Assembly (NCBI GenBank): GCA_001799675.1
Contig: MGTX01000019.1
Location: 28,180-92,179, forward strand
Length of the DNA stretch: 64,000 nucleotides
Direction: 5' to 3'
Source of the DNA: Elusimicrobia bacterium GWA2_66_18
Lineage (GTDB): Bacteria > Elusimicrobiota > Elusimicrobia > UBA1565 > UBA9628
Shown here piece by piece: positions 49,964 to 59,063 of the stretch. The notes under the pieces are model-generated. The model made no database searches. It was not told the DNA's origin and was given only the letters and a program-made list of their open reading frames with translations. Both the position numbers and the translations under genes were made by a program. The stretch's first letter is position 1. Each line of letters opens with the position of its first letter.

Positions 49964-52633
49964 TCAGCGCCCGGCGGCGGCCATGCCGGTCATGAGGTAT
50001 TTGAAAGCGTCGATGAGCGCCGCGTCGCCGAGCACCTCGGCCTGCATCGACCCCCAATCCAGGAGGTTGGCGCGGAGGATCGGATTGGTCTCCGTGCGCG
50101 ATTCGGCGAGGTTCGCCTCCGCGTGGCCGCGCAGCGTCGCGCGGCTTGAGTCGACCGCGCGCTCGAATGACTCCGCCTGGCGCAAGAACTCGCTCTTCGC
50201 GGCGCCCTCCGCGGACTTCGCGGCCGCGGCTCTGAGCTCGCCGGCTTTGGCCGGGTAATCGCGGAAGAAGGCGATCCACAGTTCTTTCTTCCAGGGCTTG
50301 CCGCGGCCGTTAGCGTGCGCCACCAAAGCGTTGATCCACGCGATTCTTTTATTCAGGCTGTCGCCTCTGCCTTCCGCGAGCCGGATCAGCATCTTGTCCA
50401 GCGTCCTTGCGGCCTCCCGGTTCCAGCCCTCCTGCGTCGGGTCCTGGGCGAGAGGCTTGAACGCCGCGATCAACTCGGCGTCGCCGAGCACCGAGGCTGC
50501 CATGTAGCCTCGGGTGAGCGCGTTCTTGCGGCGCAGAGGATCGGTCTCTGCGAAAACGGCGGACAGGTCCGATTCCGCGTGGTCGCGCAGCGTCGCGCGG
50601 CTTGAGTCGACCGCGCGCTCGAATGACTCCGCCTGACGCAAGAACTCGCTTTTCGCGACGCCCTCCGCGGACTTCTCGGCCGCGGCTCTAAGCTCGCGGG
50701 CTTTGGCCGGGTAATCGCGAAAGGAGGCGATCCACAGTTCTTTCTTCCAAATCTCGCCGCGGCCGTTGAAGTACGCCGCCAACGCGTTGATCCACTCGAT
50801 GCGCTCGTTGAGATTAAGGCCATCGGCATGCTCGAGCTTCAACAGGGCGCGGTCGATCGACCGTTCGGCCTTCCCTTTCCAGGCCGCGGCGTCGGCCGGC
50901 GACTCGGCCAGGCGCGCCAGCCGATCCTGCGCGAGTCCCACCTGCGGCCAACGGCCCAGACGCTCGTTGATCTCGACCCAACGTCGCAGGCCGTCGCGCG
51001 CCAGCGCCGGCCAGCGCCTGCGATACTCGGCGAGTTCCGCTTCGGCCGCCTTTTTCTCCGTCTCGATTGCCTGCGTTCCACGCGCCGCTGCCTTCAGCCG
51101 TTTCGACGCCGCGGCGGATTGACCACCCTCCGGTCCGGCCAGACGCTCGATCATGCGCTGTGATCCGCTTTGCAGCCGCGTCAGTTCCTCCAGCATGACG
51201 TAGCCGTTGAGAAAGTTCGTGGCGTAATAGCGATCTATGACCCCCTTCCAGGCGTCGAAATCATCGATGAGCCGCAGATAGTCGTCGATCCGGTCGATGT
51301 CGAGCTTGGCGTCCGGACGAGACAAGCGGCTGTGAATGTAGAGATCCTGGCGGAAGTAGGCCTCGTACTCGTGTTCATAAGTCGCCAACGTGGGAATCTC
51401 CTCCTGACTGATGGCCGTCATCAACGGCCGCTCGTGATCCTGGCGGAAGTGCACGAGTTCGTGGAACAGAGTCACATCGATTGAGTCGATCAGACTCGCG
51501 ACGCGTGCGGGACTCTGCGACAGATACGCGAGCGCCCCCGCCTCGGTGGCGAGGCTCTTCTCGGCATCCGCGCGCTCCGCTTGCGGCAGGCGCGCGAGCA
51601 GCAGCGGTTTTAAGTAGTTGAGACTGATGATGAGTTGGCGTCCATAGGACGTGTACATCGCGCCGTACCGCGCGTCGAGGCGCAGGACCCGCATGGTCGG
51701 CAGCCTCAATTTTCCATACTCGTCGCGAAGCGAATCGAGCAGCCGAGCCCCCTCGGGATCGTCCGAGAAGCGCTTGACGGCGGCTTCGGCGATCAGGGCG
51801 CCGAGCTTCTCCTCGGTCTCGGCGTTGGCGGGCGAGACGACCGCGTTGCCTTCAGCCGACGCACGTTCGAGCCAACGCCGATACAGACTGGCGAGCCGCC
51901 GCAGGATCGTCGCCTGCTCCTTCTGGGGGCCGGCTTTCGCGGCCATGCGCACCTCGCGCGGCAGCGCGTCGCGGTTGATATCAATCAGCGCGGCCTTGCG
52001 TTGCGGGGAGTCTCCGGCTCCGGTCTTCCGGGACAGCCTCAACAGAGCGAGGCGGTTTCGCCTCTCGCGGAGGGAATTCTGAAGCGCGCGCGCCTGCGCG
52101 TTGGTCAGCGGTTGGCCTGTATTCGGCGTGAGGATGCGGCTCGTGGCCTCGTCGAAACGATAGCCGCTCAGGAGCAGGCTTACGTTATCGTCCGCCTGCA
52201 GGCGGCGCGCGTCGAAGAGCGCGTCGCCCGCGTTGGATTCCGACTCTTGGCCCTTCGTCGCGGCGGCAGCGTCGCCGGAACCGACGAAAGGCGATTTCGG
52301 CAGCGTCGTCTCCAAGCCTTTGGCCGCCGGGAACAAGAGCGGCGCGGCGGTCGGCGGCGTGAAAGCCGCGCTCGGCGAAACGGCGGGCGCAGCGGCGAGG
52401 AGCGGGATCATCGGCGCGACGGATGGATTGGCCGCCAGCGACGCGGTGATGTCGCCCGCGAGCCTGACTGGGGAAACAGGGAGCAGCGTCGAAACGCCCG
52501 CAATTCGCGAGATACCCGACGCTCCCGGCGCATCCGCAACGACTTCCACGCGCCCCTGCGCCCGGAGGGACGCTGTTAGGGTCAGCGCGAGCAATAACGA
52601 AAAGAACGCGGCGCGACGCCGAAGATCGGCCAT
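49964..52633 (-). CDS. Exported HELVH putative zinc-protease protein with tandem 152-residue repeat
   Basis: An 889-residue protein starting MADLRRR with a signal peptide (AAFFSLLLALTLTASLRAQG), then about 90 residues rich in Ala and Pro, helical regions, and HELVHF at 391-395 (zincin HExxH) followed by YEHEYEAYFRQD, which may give the third metal ligand. The C-terminal part has two nearly identical copies of a helical segment (about 622-685 and 774-837; shared KKELWIA and FRDYPAK). ATG 52633 is chosen because a full promoter precedes it by six bases and the signal peptide starts there; the frame is open 14 codons further up. Substrate and role are unknown. Confidence 0.7.
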   Translation of the reverse strand: MADLRRRAAFFSLLLALTLTASLRAQGRVEVVADAPGASGISRIAGVSTLLPVSPVRLAGDITASLAANPSVAPMIPLLAAAPAVSPSAAFTPPTAAPLLFPAAKGLETTLPKSPFVGSGDAAAATKGQESESNAGDALFDARRLQADDNVSLLLSGYRFDEATSRILTPNTGQPLTNAQARALQNSLRERRNRLALLRLSRKTGAGDSPQRKAALIDINRDALPREVRMAAKAGPQKEQATILRRLASLYRRWLERASAEGNAVVSPANAETEEKLGALIAEAAVKRFSDDPEGARLLDSLRDEYGKLRLPTMRVLRLDARYGAMYTSYGRQLIISLNYLKPLLLARLPQAERADAEKSLATEAGALAYLSQSPARVASLIDSIDVTLFHELVHFRQDHERPLMTAISQEEIPTLATYEHEYEAYFRQDLYIHSRLSRPDAKLDIDRIDDYLRLIDDFDAWKGVIDRYYATNFLNGYVMLEELTRLQSGSQRMIERLAGPEGGQSAAASKRLKAAARGTQAIETEKKAAEAELAEYRRRWPALARDGLRRWVEINERLGRWPQVGLAQDRLARLAESPADAAAWKGKAERSIDRALLKLEHADGLNLNERIEWINALAAYFNGRGEIWKKELWIASFRDYPAKARELRAAAEKSAEGVAKSEFLRQAESFERAVDSSRATLRDHAESDLSAVFAETDPLRRKNALTRGYMAASVLGDAELIAAFKPLAQDPTQEGWNREAARTLDKMLIRLAEGRGDSLNKRIAWINALVAHANGRGKPWKKELWIAFFRDYPAKAGELRAAAAKSAEGAAKSEFLRQAESFERAVDSSRATLRGHAEANLAESRTETNPILRANLLDWGSMQAEVLGDAALIDAFKYLMTGMAAAGR
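50121..50310 (-). repeat. Copy B of a 456-bp-period internal duplication
   Basis: About 190 bp nearly identical to 50577-50766, offset by 456 bp (152 codons). Differences are scattered single bases, suggesting a recent duplication inside the coding sequence. Confidence 0.85.
50577..50766 (-). repeat. Copy A of a 456-bp-period internal duplication
   Basis: The partner of 50121-50310. It encodes the first of the two repeated helical segments, including AVDSSRATLRDHAE and KSEFLRQAESFE. Confidence 0.85.
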
Positions 52634-52639
52634 ACGTCG

Positions 52640-52668
52640 AGTGTAGGTCCGGCTCATATAAGTATCAA
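52640..52668 (-). promoter_or_regulatory. TTGATA-17-TACACT promoter, leaderless type
   Basis: TTGATA (52668-52663), 17 bp and TACACT (52645-52640) are followed by six bases and ATG 52633. Confidence 0.7.
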
Positions 52669-52788
52669 GGGCCAAAGAACCCAGATTGGAATAGGCACTT
52701 CGGTTATGCGCGACCGGGACCCGGTTCTCGCCGGTTTGCTAAGCTACCGGCGCGGCGCGCTGGCGCGCCTCCCCGAAAAAATAATAAC

Positions 52789-53220
52789 ATGACCGTCAGG
52801 CTTTTCTGCGTCGACGGCACGAACTTGGTCCGCACGGCGTACGGCTACGGCGGCCCCGCGCACCAGGCGCAGGAGCAGGCCGACGCGGAGAGGCTCGTCG
52901 CGATACTGGCCCAGGTCTGCGAGGACGCGGACGGAGCCCTCGAATTAGAGCTCTTCTTCGACGGTGCCTTCCGCCTTATGCCGGAATGCGGCCTGACGGG
53001 TTTGCGGGTGCGCTTCACTCATGAGGCGACGGCCGACGAACTGATCCTGGACCGGGTCCGCTCGCGTTGCTGGAGCGGAGGCGGGCCGGTGACGGTGGTG
53101 ACGGCGGACGCGGAGTTGGGACGTCTGGCGCAGGCCGAGGGCGGCAAGTGGATACGCGTGGCTCACGGCACTCCGTCGGAGAGCGTCGCGCGCAAGATCG
53201 GGGGGCGGTTCTCAAGATGA
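52789..53220 (+). CDS. YacP-like NYN-domain putative ribonuclease
   Basis: A 143-residue protein with a PIN-like/NYN fold: LFCVDGTNLVR (first Asp), LELFFDGAF, ATADELILDRVR and VVTADAELGRLAQ, the places where YacP/NYN proteins have metal-binding acidic residues. Members are thought to cut RNA. It starts 155 bases from the divergent HELVH gene. Upstream there is a GC-rich palindrome GGCGCGCTGGCGCGCC and an A-rich stretch but no certain promoter. It overlaps the following flavoenzyme gene by ATGA. Confidence 0.75.
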   Translation: MTVRLFCVDGTNLVRTAYGYGGPAHQAQEQADAERLVAILAQVCEDADGALELELFFDGAFRLMPECGLTGLRVRFTHEATADELILDRVRSRCWSGGGPVTVVTADAELGRLAQAEGGKWIRVAHGTPSESVARKIGGRFSR

Positions 53221-54362
53221 GCGTTAAGAACTCGGTGGTCGTCGGCGGCGGCATCATGGGCGTGCAGGCCGCCTGGCACCTGGCCAATCTGGGCCAAAAC
53301 GTGACCCTTCTCGACCAGTTCGACATTCCCAACCAGTGGGCCGCCTCGGGCGACCATCTGCGTGTCTTCCGTCTCACCTACGGCAAGGACGCCTTCTACA
53401 CCGAGATGGCCTTGAAGTCCCTGCCGATGTGGCTGGAGCTCAACGCCCTTTCCGAGGACATGCTCCTCCAGCAAAACGGCGTGCTGGAGTTGGCGAACAA
53501 GGAGGACGGCTACGAGGCGCACAGCATGGCTTTGCTCAAGGAGCGCAACATCAAATGCGAGCGCCTTGACCCCGCCGCCTTCCGCCGCCTCTACCCGATG
53601 TACAACCCGAAGGCCTTCAAGTGGGCCCTCTTCCATCCCGAGGGAGGCATGATCTGGGCCAATCGCGCGGTCTCGGCCACGGCCTCCATCGCCCAGCGCA
53701 AGGGCGTGCGCTTGCGCTCCGGCGTCAAGGTGGTCTCTCTCGTCAGAGAGAAAGGGCGCCTGCGCGGGGTCAAGGACGCCGCGGGCAAGGTCTGGGAGGC
53801 GGAGAATTTCCTCTTCGCCTGCGGCCAATGGAACAGAGAGGTCCTCAAGGGCATGGGCATCCCCCTCAAGGTCGCCAAACAGGAGCAGATATTCCTGCGG
53901 CCGCTGTTCAACCGCGGGCGCTACCGCCCCGAACACTTCCCCGTCTTCGCCAACCAAGCCAGCGGCTTCTACGGCTTCCCGGTCCACATCCACGGCTTCA
54001 TCAAGCTCGGCGACCATCGCAAGGGGCCGGCGGTTAAAAAGGTGAAACTCGATGATCTGCGCACTCTTTCCCCGAAGTTCGAGAAGTCCTGCCGCGCTTT
54101 CCTTAAAAGGTTCATGCCGGAGCTGGCGCCCTTCACGGAGTTCGAGGGCCACGTCGGCTGGTACGACTACACCCCGGACAACGACTTCATTCTGGACCGC
54201 CTGCCGGGTCTGCCCAACGCCTATCTCGCCGCGGGTTTCTCGGGGCACGGCTTCAAGTTCGCCCCCATCGTGGGCAAGTCCATGGCCGAACTCATGGTGG
54301 CGGGCAAGTCGGAACTCAATCTCCATCGCTTCCGTCTGACGCGCTTCAAGCTGCGCAAATGA
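53217..54362 (+). CDS. FAD-dependent amino acid/amine oxidase of the DAO family (sarcosine-oxidase-like)
   Basis: A 381-residue flavoprotein: NSVVVGGGIMGVQAAWHLAN for FAD binding, then AASGDHLRVFRLTYG, resembling the Ser/His-Gly-x-x-R motif of monomeric sarcosine oxidase and N-methyltryptophan oxidase, and near the end HVGWYDYTPDNDFILDR and GFSGHGFKFAPIVGKSMAEL. The Cys that binds FAD covalently in sarcosine oxidase is not present at the comparable place. It probably oxidises a secondary amine or N-methyl amino acid with oxygen or another acceptor. The start at 53217 overlaps the NYN gene stop. A longer frame upstream is a shadow. Confidence 0.82.
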   Translation: MSVKNSVVVGGGIMGVQAAWHLANLGQNVTLLDQFDIPNQWAASGDHLRVFRLTYGKDAFYTEMALKSLPMWLELNALSEDMLLQQNGVLELANKEDGYEAHSMALLKERNIKCERLDPAAFRRLYPMYNPKAFKWALFHPEGGMIWANRAVSATASIAQRKGVRLRSGVKVVSLVREKGRLRGVKDAAGKVWEAENFLFACGQWNREVLKGMGIPLKVAKQEQIFLRPLFNRGRYRPEHFPVFANQASGFYGFPVHIHGFIKLGDHRKGPAVKKVKLDDLRTLSPKFEKSCRAFLKRFMPELAPFTEFEGHVGWYDYTPDNDFILDRLPGLPNAYLAAGFSGHGFKFAPIVGKSMAELMVAGKSELNLHRFRLTRFKLRK

Positions 54363-55048
54363 AAAATCGAGCTCTCGCGGCTGCGGCCCTGAGCATCCTC
54401 CTCGGCGCTTGCGCGACCGCCGATGTGGCGATCAACCGTTCCTTCGACTTCAGCCGCATCCGGCGCGTGGCCGTCATCGGCTTCTCGGATTATCACAATC
54501 GCGCAGGCTCCGGCGAGATCGTGACCGGGGCCTTCGAGCAGTCCCTTCTGGAGGCGGGCTACGACTTGGTCGAGCGCGCCCAAGTCGTCAAGATCCTCCA
54601 GGAGCGGCAATTCACGGGCCGCCTCGACCCCAAGACCGCGGCGGTCGTGGGCAAGCTCCTCGGAGTCGATGCCCTTCTTTTCGGCCGGATCACGGACCTG
54701 GCCGAGCCGCGAGAGACCGTGGTCAGGGTGGACGTCGTCGACGAGCACTCGGACCCCGTTTATTTGCGCCGAAACAAGCGCGTCCGGCAGGGCAACGAGT
54801 GGGTGGAAGCGCAGGAAGACACCCTTTCGGGATATAAGACCACGCGCGTGGTGCGCAAGGAGCCGCGCGTCTACACCATGGACGGTCGTCTGGGCCTCTC
54901 GGCCCGCATGGTTTATGTCGGCACCGGCGAGGTGGTCTGGTCCGGCTCCGATTCAACGCGCGCCCTGACCCTCCAGGATGCCGCGCTGGGCCTGTCCGGC
55001 GCCATCCTCAAGGCCGTCAAGCCCACCTGGCCGTCCTCCCGGCGCTGA
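54359..55048 (+). CDS. CsgG-like lipoprotein
   Basis: A 229-residue lipoprotein. The lipobox LLGAC places the lipidated Cys at 18. The body has RIRRVAVIGFSDYHNRAGSG and AFEQSLLEAGYDLVERAQVVKILQE, typical of CsgG/curli-assembly-like and related TolB-N-like periplasmic domains, then LLGVDALLFGRITDL. It lacks the long insertion that makes the CsgG pore, so it may be a periplasmic lipoprotein of unknown role. It is coupled to the oxidase gene by ATGA. Its stop is 20 bases from the convergent aconitase stop. Confidence 0.75.
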   Translation: MKNRALAAAALSILLGACATADVAINRSFDFSRIRRVAVIGFSDYHNRAGSGEIVTGAFEQSLLEAGYDLVERAQVVKILQERQFTGRLDPKTAAVVGKLLGVDALLFGRITDLAEPRETVVRVDVVDEHSDPVYLRRNKRVRQGNEWVEAQEDTLSGYKTTRVVRKEPRVYTMDGRLGLSARMVYVGTGEVVWSGSDSTRALTLQDAALGLSGAILKAVKPTWPSSRR

Positions 55049-55068
55049 CGTTTCTCCGTGAGTTCCGA

Positions 55069-57777
55069 TTACGCCGCGACCGGGGTCTTGCCCGAACCCG
55101 CCAGCATCTGTCCCAGCACATAGCGCAGGACGCCGCCGTAGCGGTAGTATTCCAGCTCGATGGGCGTGTCGATGCGGCAGAGCGCCGAGAACTCCTTGGT
55201 CTTGCCCTTCTCCTCGGTCGCGCGGACGGTGACGATCGAGCGGGGCTTGATGGCGCCGAGTCCGATGATGTCGAAGGTCTCGTAGCCGCTCAGGCCGAGG
55301 GTCTGCACGCTCTCCCCCTCCATGAACTGTAGAGGGAGGACTCCCATGCCGACCAGATTCGAACGGTGGATGCGTTCGAAGCTCCGGGTGATGACTGCCT
55401 TCACGCCCTGCAGGGCCGGGCCCTTGGCCGCCCAGTCGCGGGAGGAACCGGCGCCGTACTCCTTGCCCGCCAGCACGATCGACGGGACCTTCTGCGCCCG
55501 GTACTTCATGGCGGCGTCGAAAATGGGCATCTGTTCCTTCGACGGGACATGGGCGGTGTAGCCGCCGGTCACGTCCTTGAGCATGAGGTTCTTGATGCGG
55601 ATGTTGGCGAAGGCGCCGCGCATCATCACTTCATGATTGCCGCGCCGGGCTCCGTAGGAGTTGAAGTCGGCGGGCTTGACGCCCTTGCTCTGGAGATACA
55701 GACCCGCGGGGGAGTCTTTGGCGATGTTGCCGGCCGGGGAGATATGGTCGGTCGTGACCGAGTCTCCGAAGACGGCCAAAGCTCGAGCGCCTTTGATGTC
55801 GGCCAAGACCCTCGGCTTGAGAGATAAGTCTTCGAAGTACGGCGGCAGACGGACATAAGTGGAGTCGTCGTCCCAAGAGTAAAGCTCGCTGGCCTTGACG
55901 CCGATGGACTTCCAGTTCTTGTCGCCCGCGAACACGTCCTTATACTGACGCAGGAACGTCTCCCGCGAGAGGTTCTTCTCCACTGCCTTGGCGACCTCGT
56001 CGTTGGTCGGCCAGATGTCCTTGAGATAGACGGGCTTGCCGTCCTTGCCGGTCCCGATGGGATCGGTGGTCAGGTCGAGGTCGATGCGGCCGGCCAGGGC
56101 GTAGGCGACTACGAGGGGCGGCGAGGCCAGATAATTAGCCTTTACCAGCGGATTGACGCGGCCTTCGAAATTTCGATTCCCGGAAAGAACGGACGCGACG
56201 ATGAGATTCTTCTCCGAGACGGCCTTCGCTATTTCCTCAGGCAGCGGTCCCGAGTTCCCTATGCAGGTCGTGCAGCCGAAGCCCACGAGGTGAAACTTCA
56301 GCGCCTCGAGCGGCTTGACCAAGCCCGCGGCCTCAAGGTAATCCATGACCACCTTGGAGCCCGGGGCGAGGGAGGGTTTGACCCAGGGCTTGACCGCGAG
56401 GCCCTTGGCGACGGCCTTCTGGGCGACGAGGCCGGCGGCGATCATCACGGAGGGGTTCGAGGTATTCGTGCAAGACGTGATCGCGGCGATGGCGACGATG
56501 CCATGCCCGATCTTATAGTCCTTGACCGAGACTTCCGTGCCCGCGGGGGCGGGGAAATCGCCCTTCTTGTCTTTTTCCTTCAGAAACGCCGGGAGGGCCT
56601 CATTCCATTGGGCTTTGACCTTCCCGAGTTCCAATCGATCTTGAGGGCGTTTGGGCCCGGCGAGGCACGGCTTAATGGTGGAAAGGTCGAGAGATAATGT
56701 TTCAGCGAACGACGGTTCGATCTGGTCGTCGCGAAATAGGCCCTGGGCCTTGCAGTAGGCCTCCACGAGGGCCGTTTCATCTTCCGGGCGCCCGGACAAA
56801 CGGAGGTAGTCGAGGGTGCGGCCGTCGACGGGGAAGAAGCCTACGGTCGCGCCGTACTCGGGAGCCATGTTGGCGATGGTCGCGCGGTCGGCCAGCGCCA
56901 GGTCCGACACGCCGGGGCCGTAGAACTCGACGAACTTGCCCACGACGCCCTTCTTGCGGAGCATCTCGGTGACCGTTAGTACCGCGTCGGTGGCGGTCGC
57001 GCCCTCAGGGAGCGTGCCGGTCAGGCGGAAGCCGACGACCTCGGGGATGAGGAGCGGCATGGCTTGGCCGAGCATGGCGGCCTCGGCTTCGATGCCGCCC
57101 ACGCCCCAGCCCACCACGCCCAGGCCGTTGATCATGGTCGTATGGCTGTCGGTGCCGATGCAGGAGTCGGGATAAGCCACGCCCTCGTTGGTCCAGACGA
57201 CCTTGGCGAGATATTCGAGGTTGATCTGGTGGACGATGCCGGTCTCGGGGGGGACGGCGCGGAAATTAGCGAAGGCTTTCTGACCCCATTTAAGGAACGC
57301 GTAGCGTTCCTGGTTGCGCTCGAACTCGATCTCGGAGTTCCGGGCGAAGGCGTCCGAGGCGCCGAAGAAGTCCACCTGCACGGAGTGGTCCACGACGAGG
57401 TCGACGGGCTGGAAGGGATTGATGCGCTTGGCGTCGCCGCCCAGCTTCTTGAGGGCGTCACGCATGGCCGCGAGATCGACGACGGCGGGCACTCCCGTGA
57501 AGTCCTGCATGATGACGCGCGCGGGCATGAAGAACACCTCTTGCGCGGCGGGCTTGACGCCGATGGTCTTGGCCGCGGCCTCGATGTCTAGCTTCTTGAC
57601 GACGGCGCCATCCTCATGGCGCAGGAGGTTCTCGAGGAAGACCTTCATCGAGAGGGGCATCTTCGAGAGATCGAAGCCTTTTTGGGCCAGCGCGGCGAGG
57701 CTGAAGTACTCGTACTTCTTCTTGCCGACGGTCAAAGTCGCGCGCGTCTTGAAGCTGTCGAGAGAGGAGGTCTTCAT
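55069..57777 (-). CDS. acnA: Aconitate hydratase
   Basis: A 902-residue AcnA-type aconitase of the tricarboxylic acid cycle, converting citrate to isocitrate. Cluster ligands are in [19 protein letters not shown] and [15 protein letters not shown]. The N-terminal part has [12 protein letters not shown] and [20 protein letters not shown], and the swivelling C-terminal domain has [19 protein letters not shown] and [17 protein letters not shown]. Length and order are normal. The ATG follows AAGGAG by 10 bases, and an extended -10 lies further up. It is a single gene, divergent from the CPXCG protein. Confidence 0.97.
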   Translation of the reverse strand: MKTSSLDSFKTRATLTVGKKKYEYFSLAALAQKGFDLSKMPLSMKVFLENLLRHEDGAVVKKLDIEAAAKTIGVKPAAQEVFFMPARVIMQDFTGVPAVVDLAAMRDALKKLGGDAKRINPFQPVDLVVDHSVQVDFFGASDAFARNSEIEFERNQERYAFLKWGQKAFANFRAVPPETGIVHQINLEYLAKVVWTNEGVAYPDSCIGTDSHTTMINGLGVVGWGVGGIEAEAAMLGQAMPLLIPEVVGFRLTGTLPEGATATDAVLTVTEMLRKKGVVGKFVEFYGPGVSDLALADRATIANMAPEYGATVGFFPVDGRTLDYLRLSGRPEDETALVEAYCKAQGLFRDDQIEPSFAETLSLDLSTIKPCLAGPKRPQDRLELGKVKAQWNEALPAFLKEKDKKGDFPAPAGTEVSVKDYKIGHGIVAIAAITSCTNTSNPSVMIAAGLVAQKAVAKGLAVKPWVKPSLAPGSKVVMDYLEAAGLVKPLEALKFHLVGFGCTTCIGNSGPLPEEIAKAVSEKNLIVASVLSGNRNFEGRVNPLVKANYLASPPLVVAYALAGRIDLDLTTDPIGTGKDGKPVYLKDIWPTNDEVAKAVEKNLSRETFLRQYKDVFAGDKNWKSIGVKASELYSWDDDSTYVRLPPYFEDLSLKPRVLADIKGARALAVFGDSVTTDHISPAGNIAKDSPAGLYLQSKGVKPADFNSYGARRGNHEVMMRGAFANIRIKNLMLKDVTGGYTAHVPSKEQMPIFDAAMKYRAQKVPSIVLAGKEYGAGSSRDWAAKGPALQGVKAVITRSFERIHRSNLVGMGVLPLQFMEGESVQTLGLSGYETFDIIGLGAIKPRSIVTVRATEEKGKTKEFSALCRIDTPIELEYYRYGGVLRYVLGQMLAGSGKTPVAA

Positions 57778-57812
57778 CGTCGTATCGCTCCTTGGGAGAC
57801 GAGAATCCCGCT

Positions 57813-57821
57813 ATCTTATCA
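57813..57821 (-). promoter_or_regulatory. Extended -10 (TGA-TAAGAT) for aconitase
   Basis: TGA TAAGAT is followed by a leader of about 35 bases with AAGGAG before ATG 57777. Confidence 0.5.
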
Positions 57822-57837
57822 TTTCGTCGAATCCCCC

Positions 57838-57866
57838 TTGACGGGGAAGACTGCGCGCTCTACACT
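57838..57866 (+). promoter_or_regulatory. TTGACG-17-TACACT promoter, leaderless type
   Basis: TTGACG (57838-57843), 17 bp and TACACT (57861-57866) are followed by six bases and ATG 57873. Confidence 0.75.
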
Positions 57867-57872
57867 CAGAAC

Positions 57873-58205
57873 ATGGCGAAGATGAAGGCGGCGAAGGTCG
57901 CGCGGGCGAAGAGGAGCAAGGCCCGGAAGGTCTCCGAGGACCCGGGCGAAACCAAGGAACGCCGCACCGCCGAGCAGGTGATGGAGACGGTCCTCATGGA
58001 GACCAGGGTCGAGGCCGAGACCGTACGCCTGGACCAGTGGGTCCCCATCGAGTGCCCGCACTGCGGCGAAGGCACGGAACTCCACGTCATCGCGGACATG
58101 GACGGGCAGTCCATCGACGGCGATTGCACGGTCTGCTGTCGCTCCTACGTCGCCCATGTCGAGATCGAAGAGAGCGAGGCTCACGTCGGCGTCGAGGCCG
58201 CCTAG
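57873..58205 (+). CDS. CPXCG-motif cysteine-rich protein with basic N-terminus
   Basis: A 110-residue protein. The first about 30 residues are rich in Lys, Arg and Ala. The C-terminal half has ECPHCGEGTELHVIADMDGQ and DCTVCCRSYVAHVEIEE, the pattern of the small CPXCG cysteine-rich family, which probably binds zinc and has no known reaction. The basic tail may bind nucleic acid, which is inference. Start ATG 57873 is used since a full promoter stands six bases before it. The frame upstream to 57792 would include that promoter. Confidence 0.8.
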   Translation: MAKMKAAKVARAKRSKARKVSEDPGETKERRTAEQVMETVLMETRVEAETVRLDQWVPIECPHCGEGTELHVIADMDGQSIDGDCTVCCRSYVAHVEIEESEAHVGVEAA

Positions 58206-58222
58206 GTCCTTCTTGCCGGAAT

Positions 58223-58999
58223 CTACTTCTTGGCGGGCTTATCCGCGGCCTTGGGAGCCTCGAGTTTGACGATCTCGAGCAGTTCGACCTCGAAGATGAG
58301 GGTCGCGCCGCCCTTGATCATGGGTCGGCGTCCGGCGTCCCCATAGGCGACGTCCGAAGGGCAGACCAGCTTGGCTTTGCCCCCGACCTTCATCTGCGCG
58401 ACGCCGTTGGTCCAGCAGGGGATGACGCCCTTGAGCGGGAAGGTCGCGGGTTCGTTGCGGCTGTAGGAGCTGTCGAACTCCGTGCCATCTCGCAGGGTGC
58501 CGCGGTAGTGAACCTTGACGGTGTCCTCGGCGGCCGGGGCCGCGCCGCCGCCTTCCTGGAGGGTCTTATACCAGCCGCCATTCGGGATGGGCCTGACCCC
58601 GTCCTCATGGGCGAACTTCTCGGCAAAGGCCTTGCCGGCCGCCTTTTCCGGGGCGACCGCGGCGGCCATGCGCTTATCGAGCAGTTCATTGATGCGCGGG
58701 GCGAAGAGGCCGACGTCGATGGCGGCGGGCTTACTGAGCGCGGAATCACGCAGGCCGGTCTCCAGTATCTTGAGCTCGGCGGTGGTGAACCCGAAAGGCC
58801 CGACGTTGCGGCCGATCTGATAGCCGAGCGCGTAGATGGCGCGCTCGTCGTCGCTTTTGAATCCGTCCTTGGCCTGGGCGGGCGCGGCGGGATTGTCCGC
58901 CTTGGCGGCCGGAGCGGGGGCCGGCTTAGGGGCGTTAGCCGCGCGCAGGGGGGAGGCGAGAATGACGGCGGACAGCAGGCTCGATAAGAGGGTTTTCAT
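58223..58999 (-). CDS. FKBP-type peptidyl-prolyl isomerase, periplasmic
   Basis: A 258-residue protein with a signal peptide (LLSSLLSAVILASPLRAANA), an Ala/Pro-rich linker, an FKBP N-terminal helical dimer domain (DDERAIYALGYQIGRNVGPF) and a C-terminal FKBP domain: VKVHYRGTLRDGTEFDSSY, FPLKGVIPCWTNGVAQMKVG, PSDVAYGDAG and LIFEVELLEI. It resembles FkpA/Mip-type foldases that help proteins in the periplasm. The ATG follows AGGAGAACCC, a strong ribosome-binding site. Confidence 0.92.
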   Translation of the reverse strand: MKTLLSSLLSAVILASPLRAANAPKPAPAPAAKADNPAAPAQAKDGFKSDDERAIYALGYQIGRNVGPFGFTTAELKILETGLRDSALSKPAAIDVGLFAPRINELLDKRMAAAVAPEKAAGKAFAEKFAHEDGVRPIPNGGWYKTLQEGGGAAPAAEDTVKVHYRGTLRDGTEFDSSYSRNEPATFPLKGVIPCWTNGVAQMKVGGKAKLVCPSDVAYGDAGRRPMIKGGATLIFEVELLEIVKLEAPKAADKPAKK

Positions 59000-59027
59000 G
59001 GGTTCTCCTAATTAAAAAACGCGACCC

Positions 59028-59036
59028 ATGATAGCA
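59028..59036 (-). promoter_or_regulatory. Extended -10 (TGC-TATCAT) for the FKBP gene
   Basis: TGC TATCAT on the minus strand is followed by a 28-base leader with AGGAG before ATG 58999. Confidence 0.5.
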
Positions 59037-59063
59037 CATCAATCGTCTAAAATAACGCTCTCC

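Noticed and set aside
52748..52770. GC-rich palindrome before the NYN gene as an operator
   Set aside because: GGCGCGCTGGCGCGCC is short and expected by chance in DNA of this composition.
53067..53216. Earlier start for the DAO-family oxidase
   Set aside because: The extra 50 residues are Arg/Gly-rich and lie in the NYN gene; ATG 53217 overlaps its stop as for other gene pairs here.
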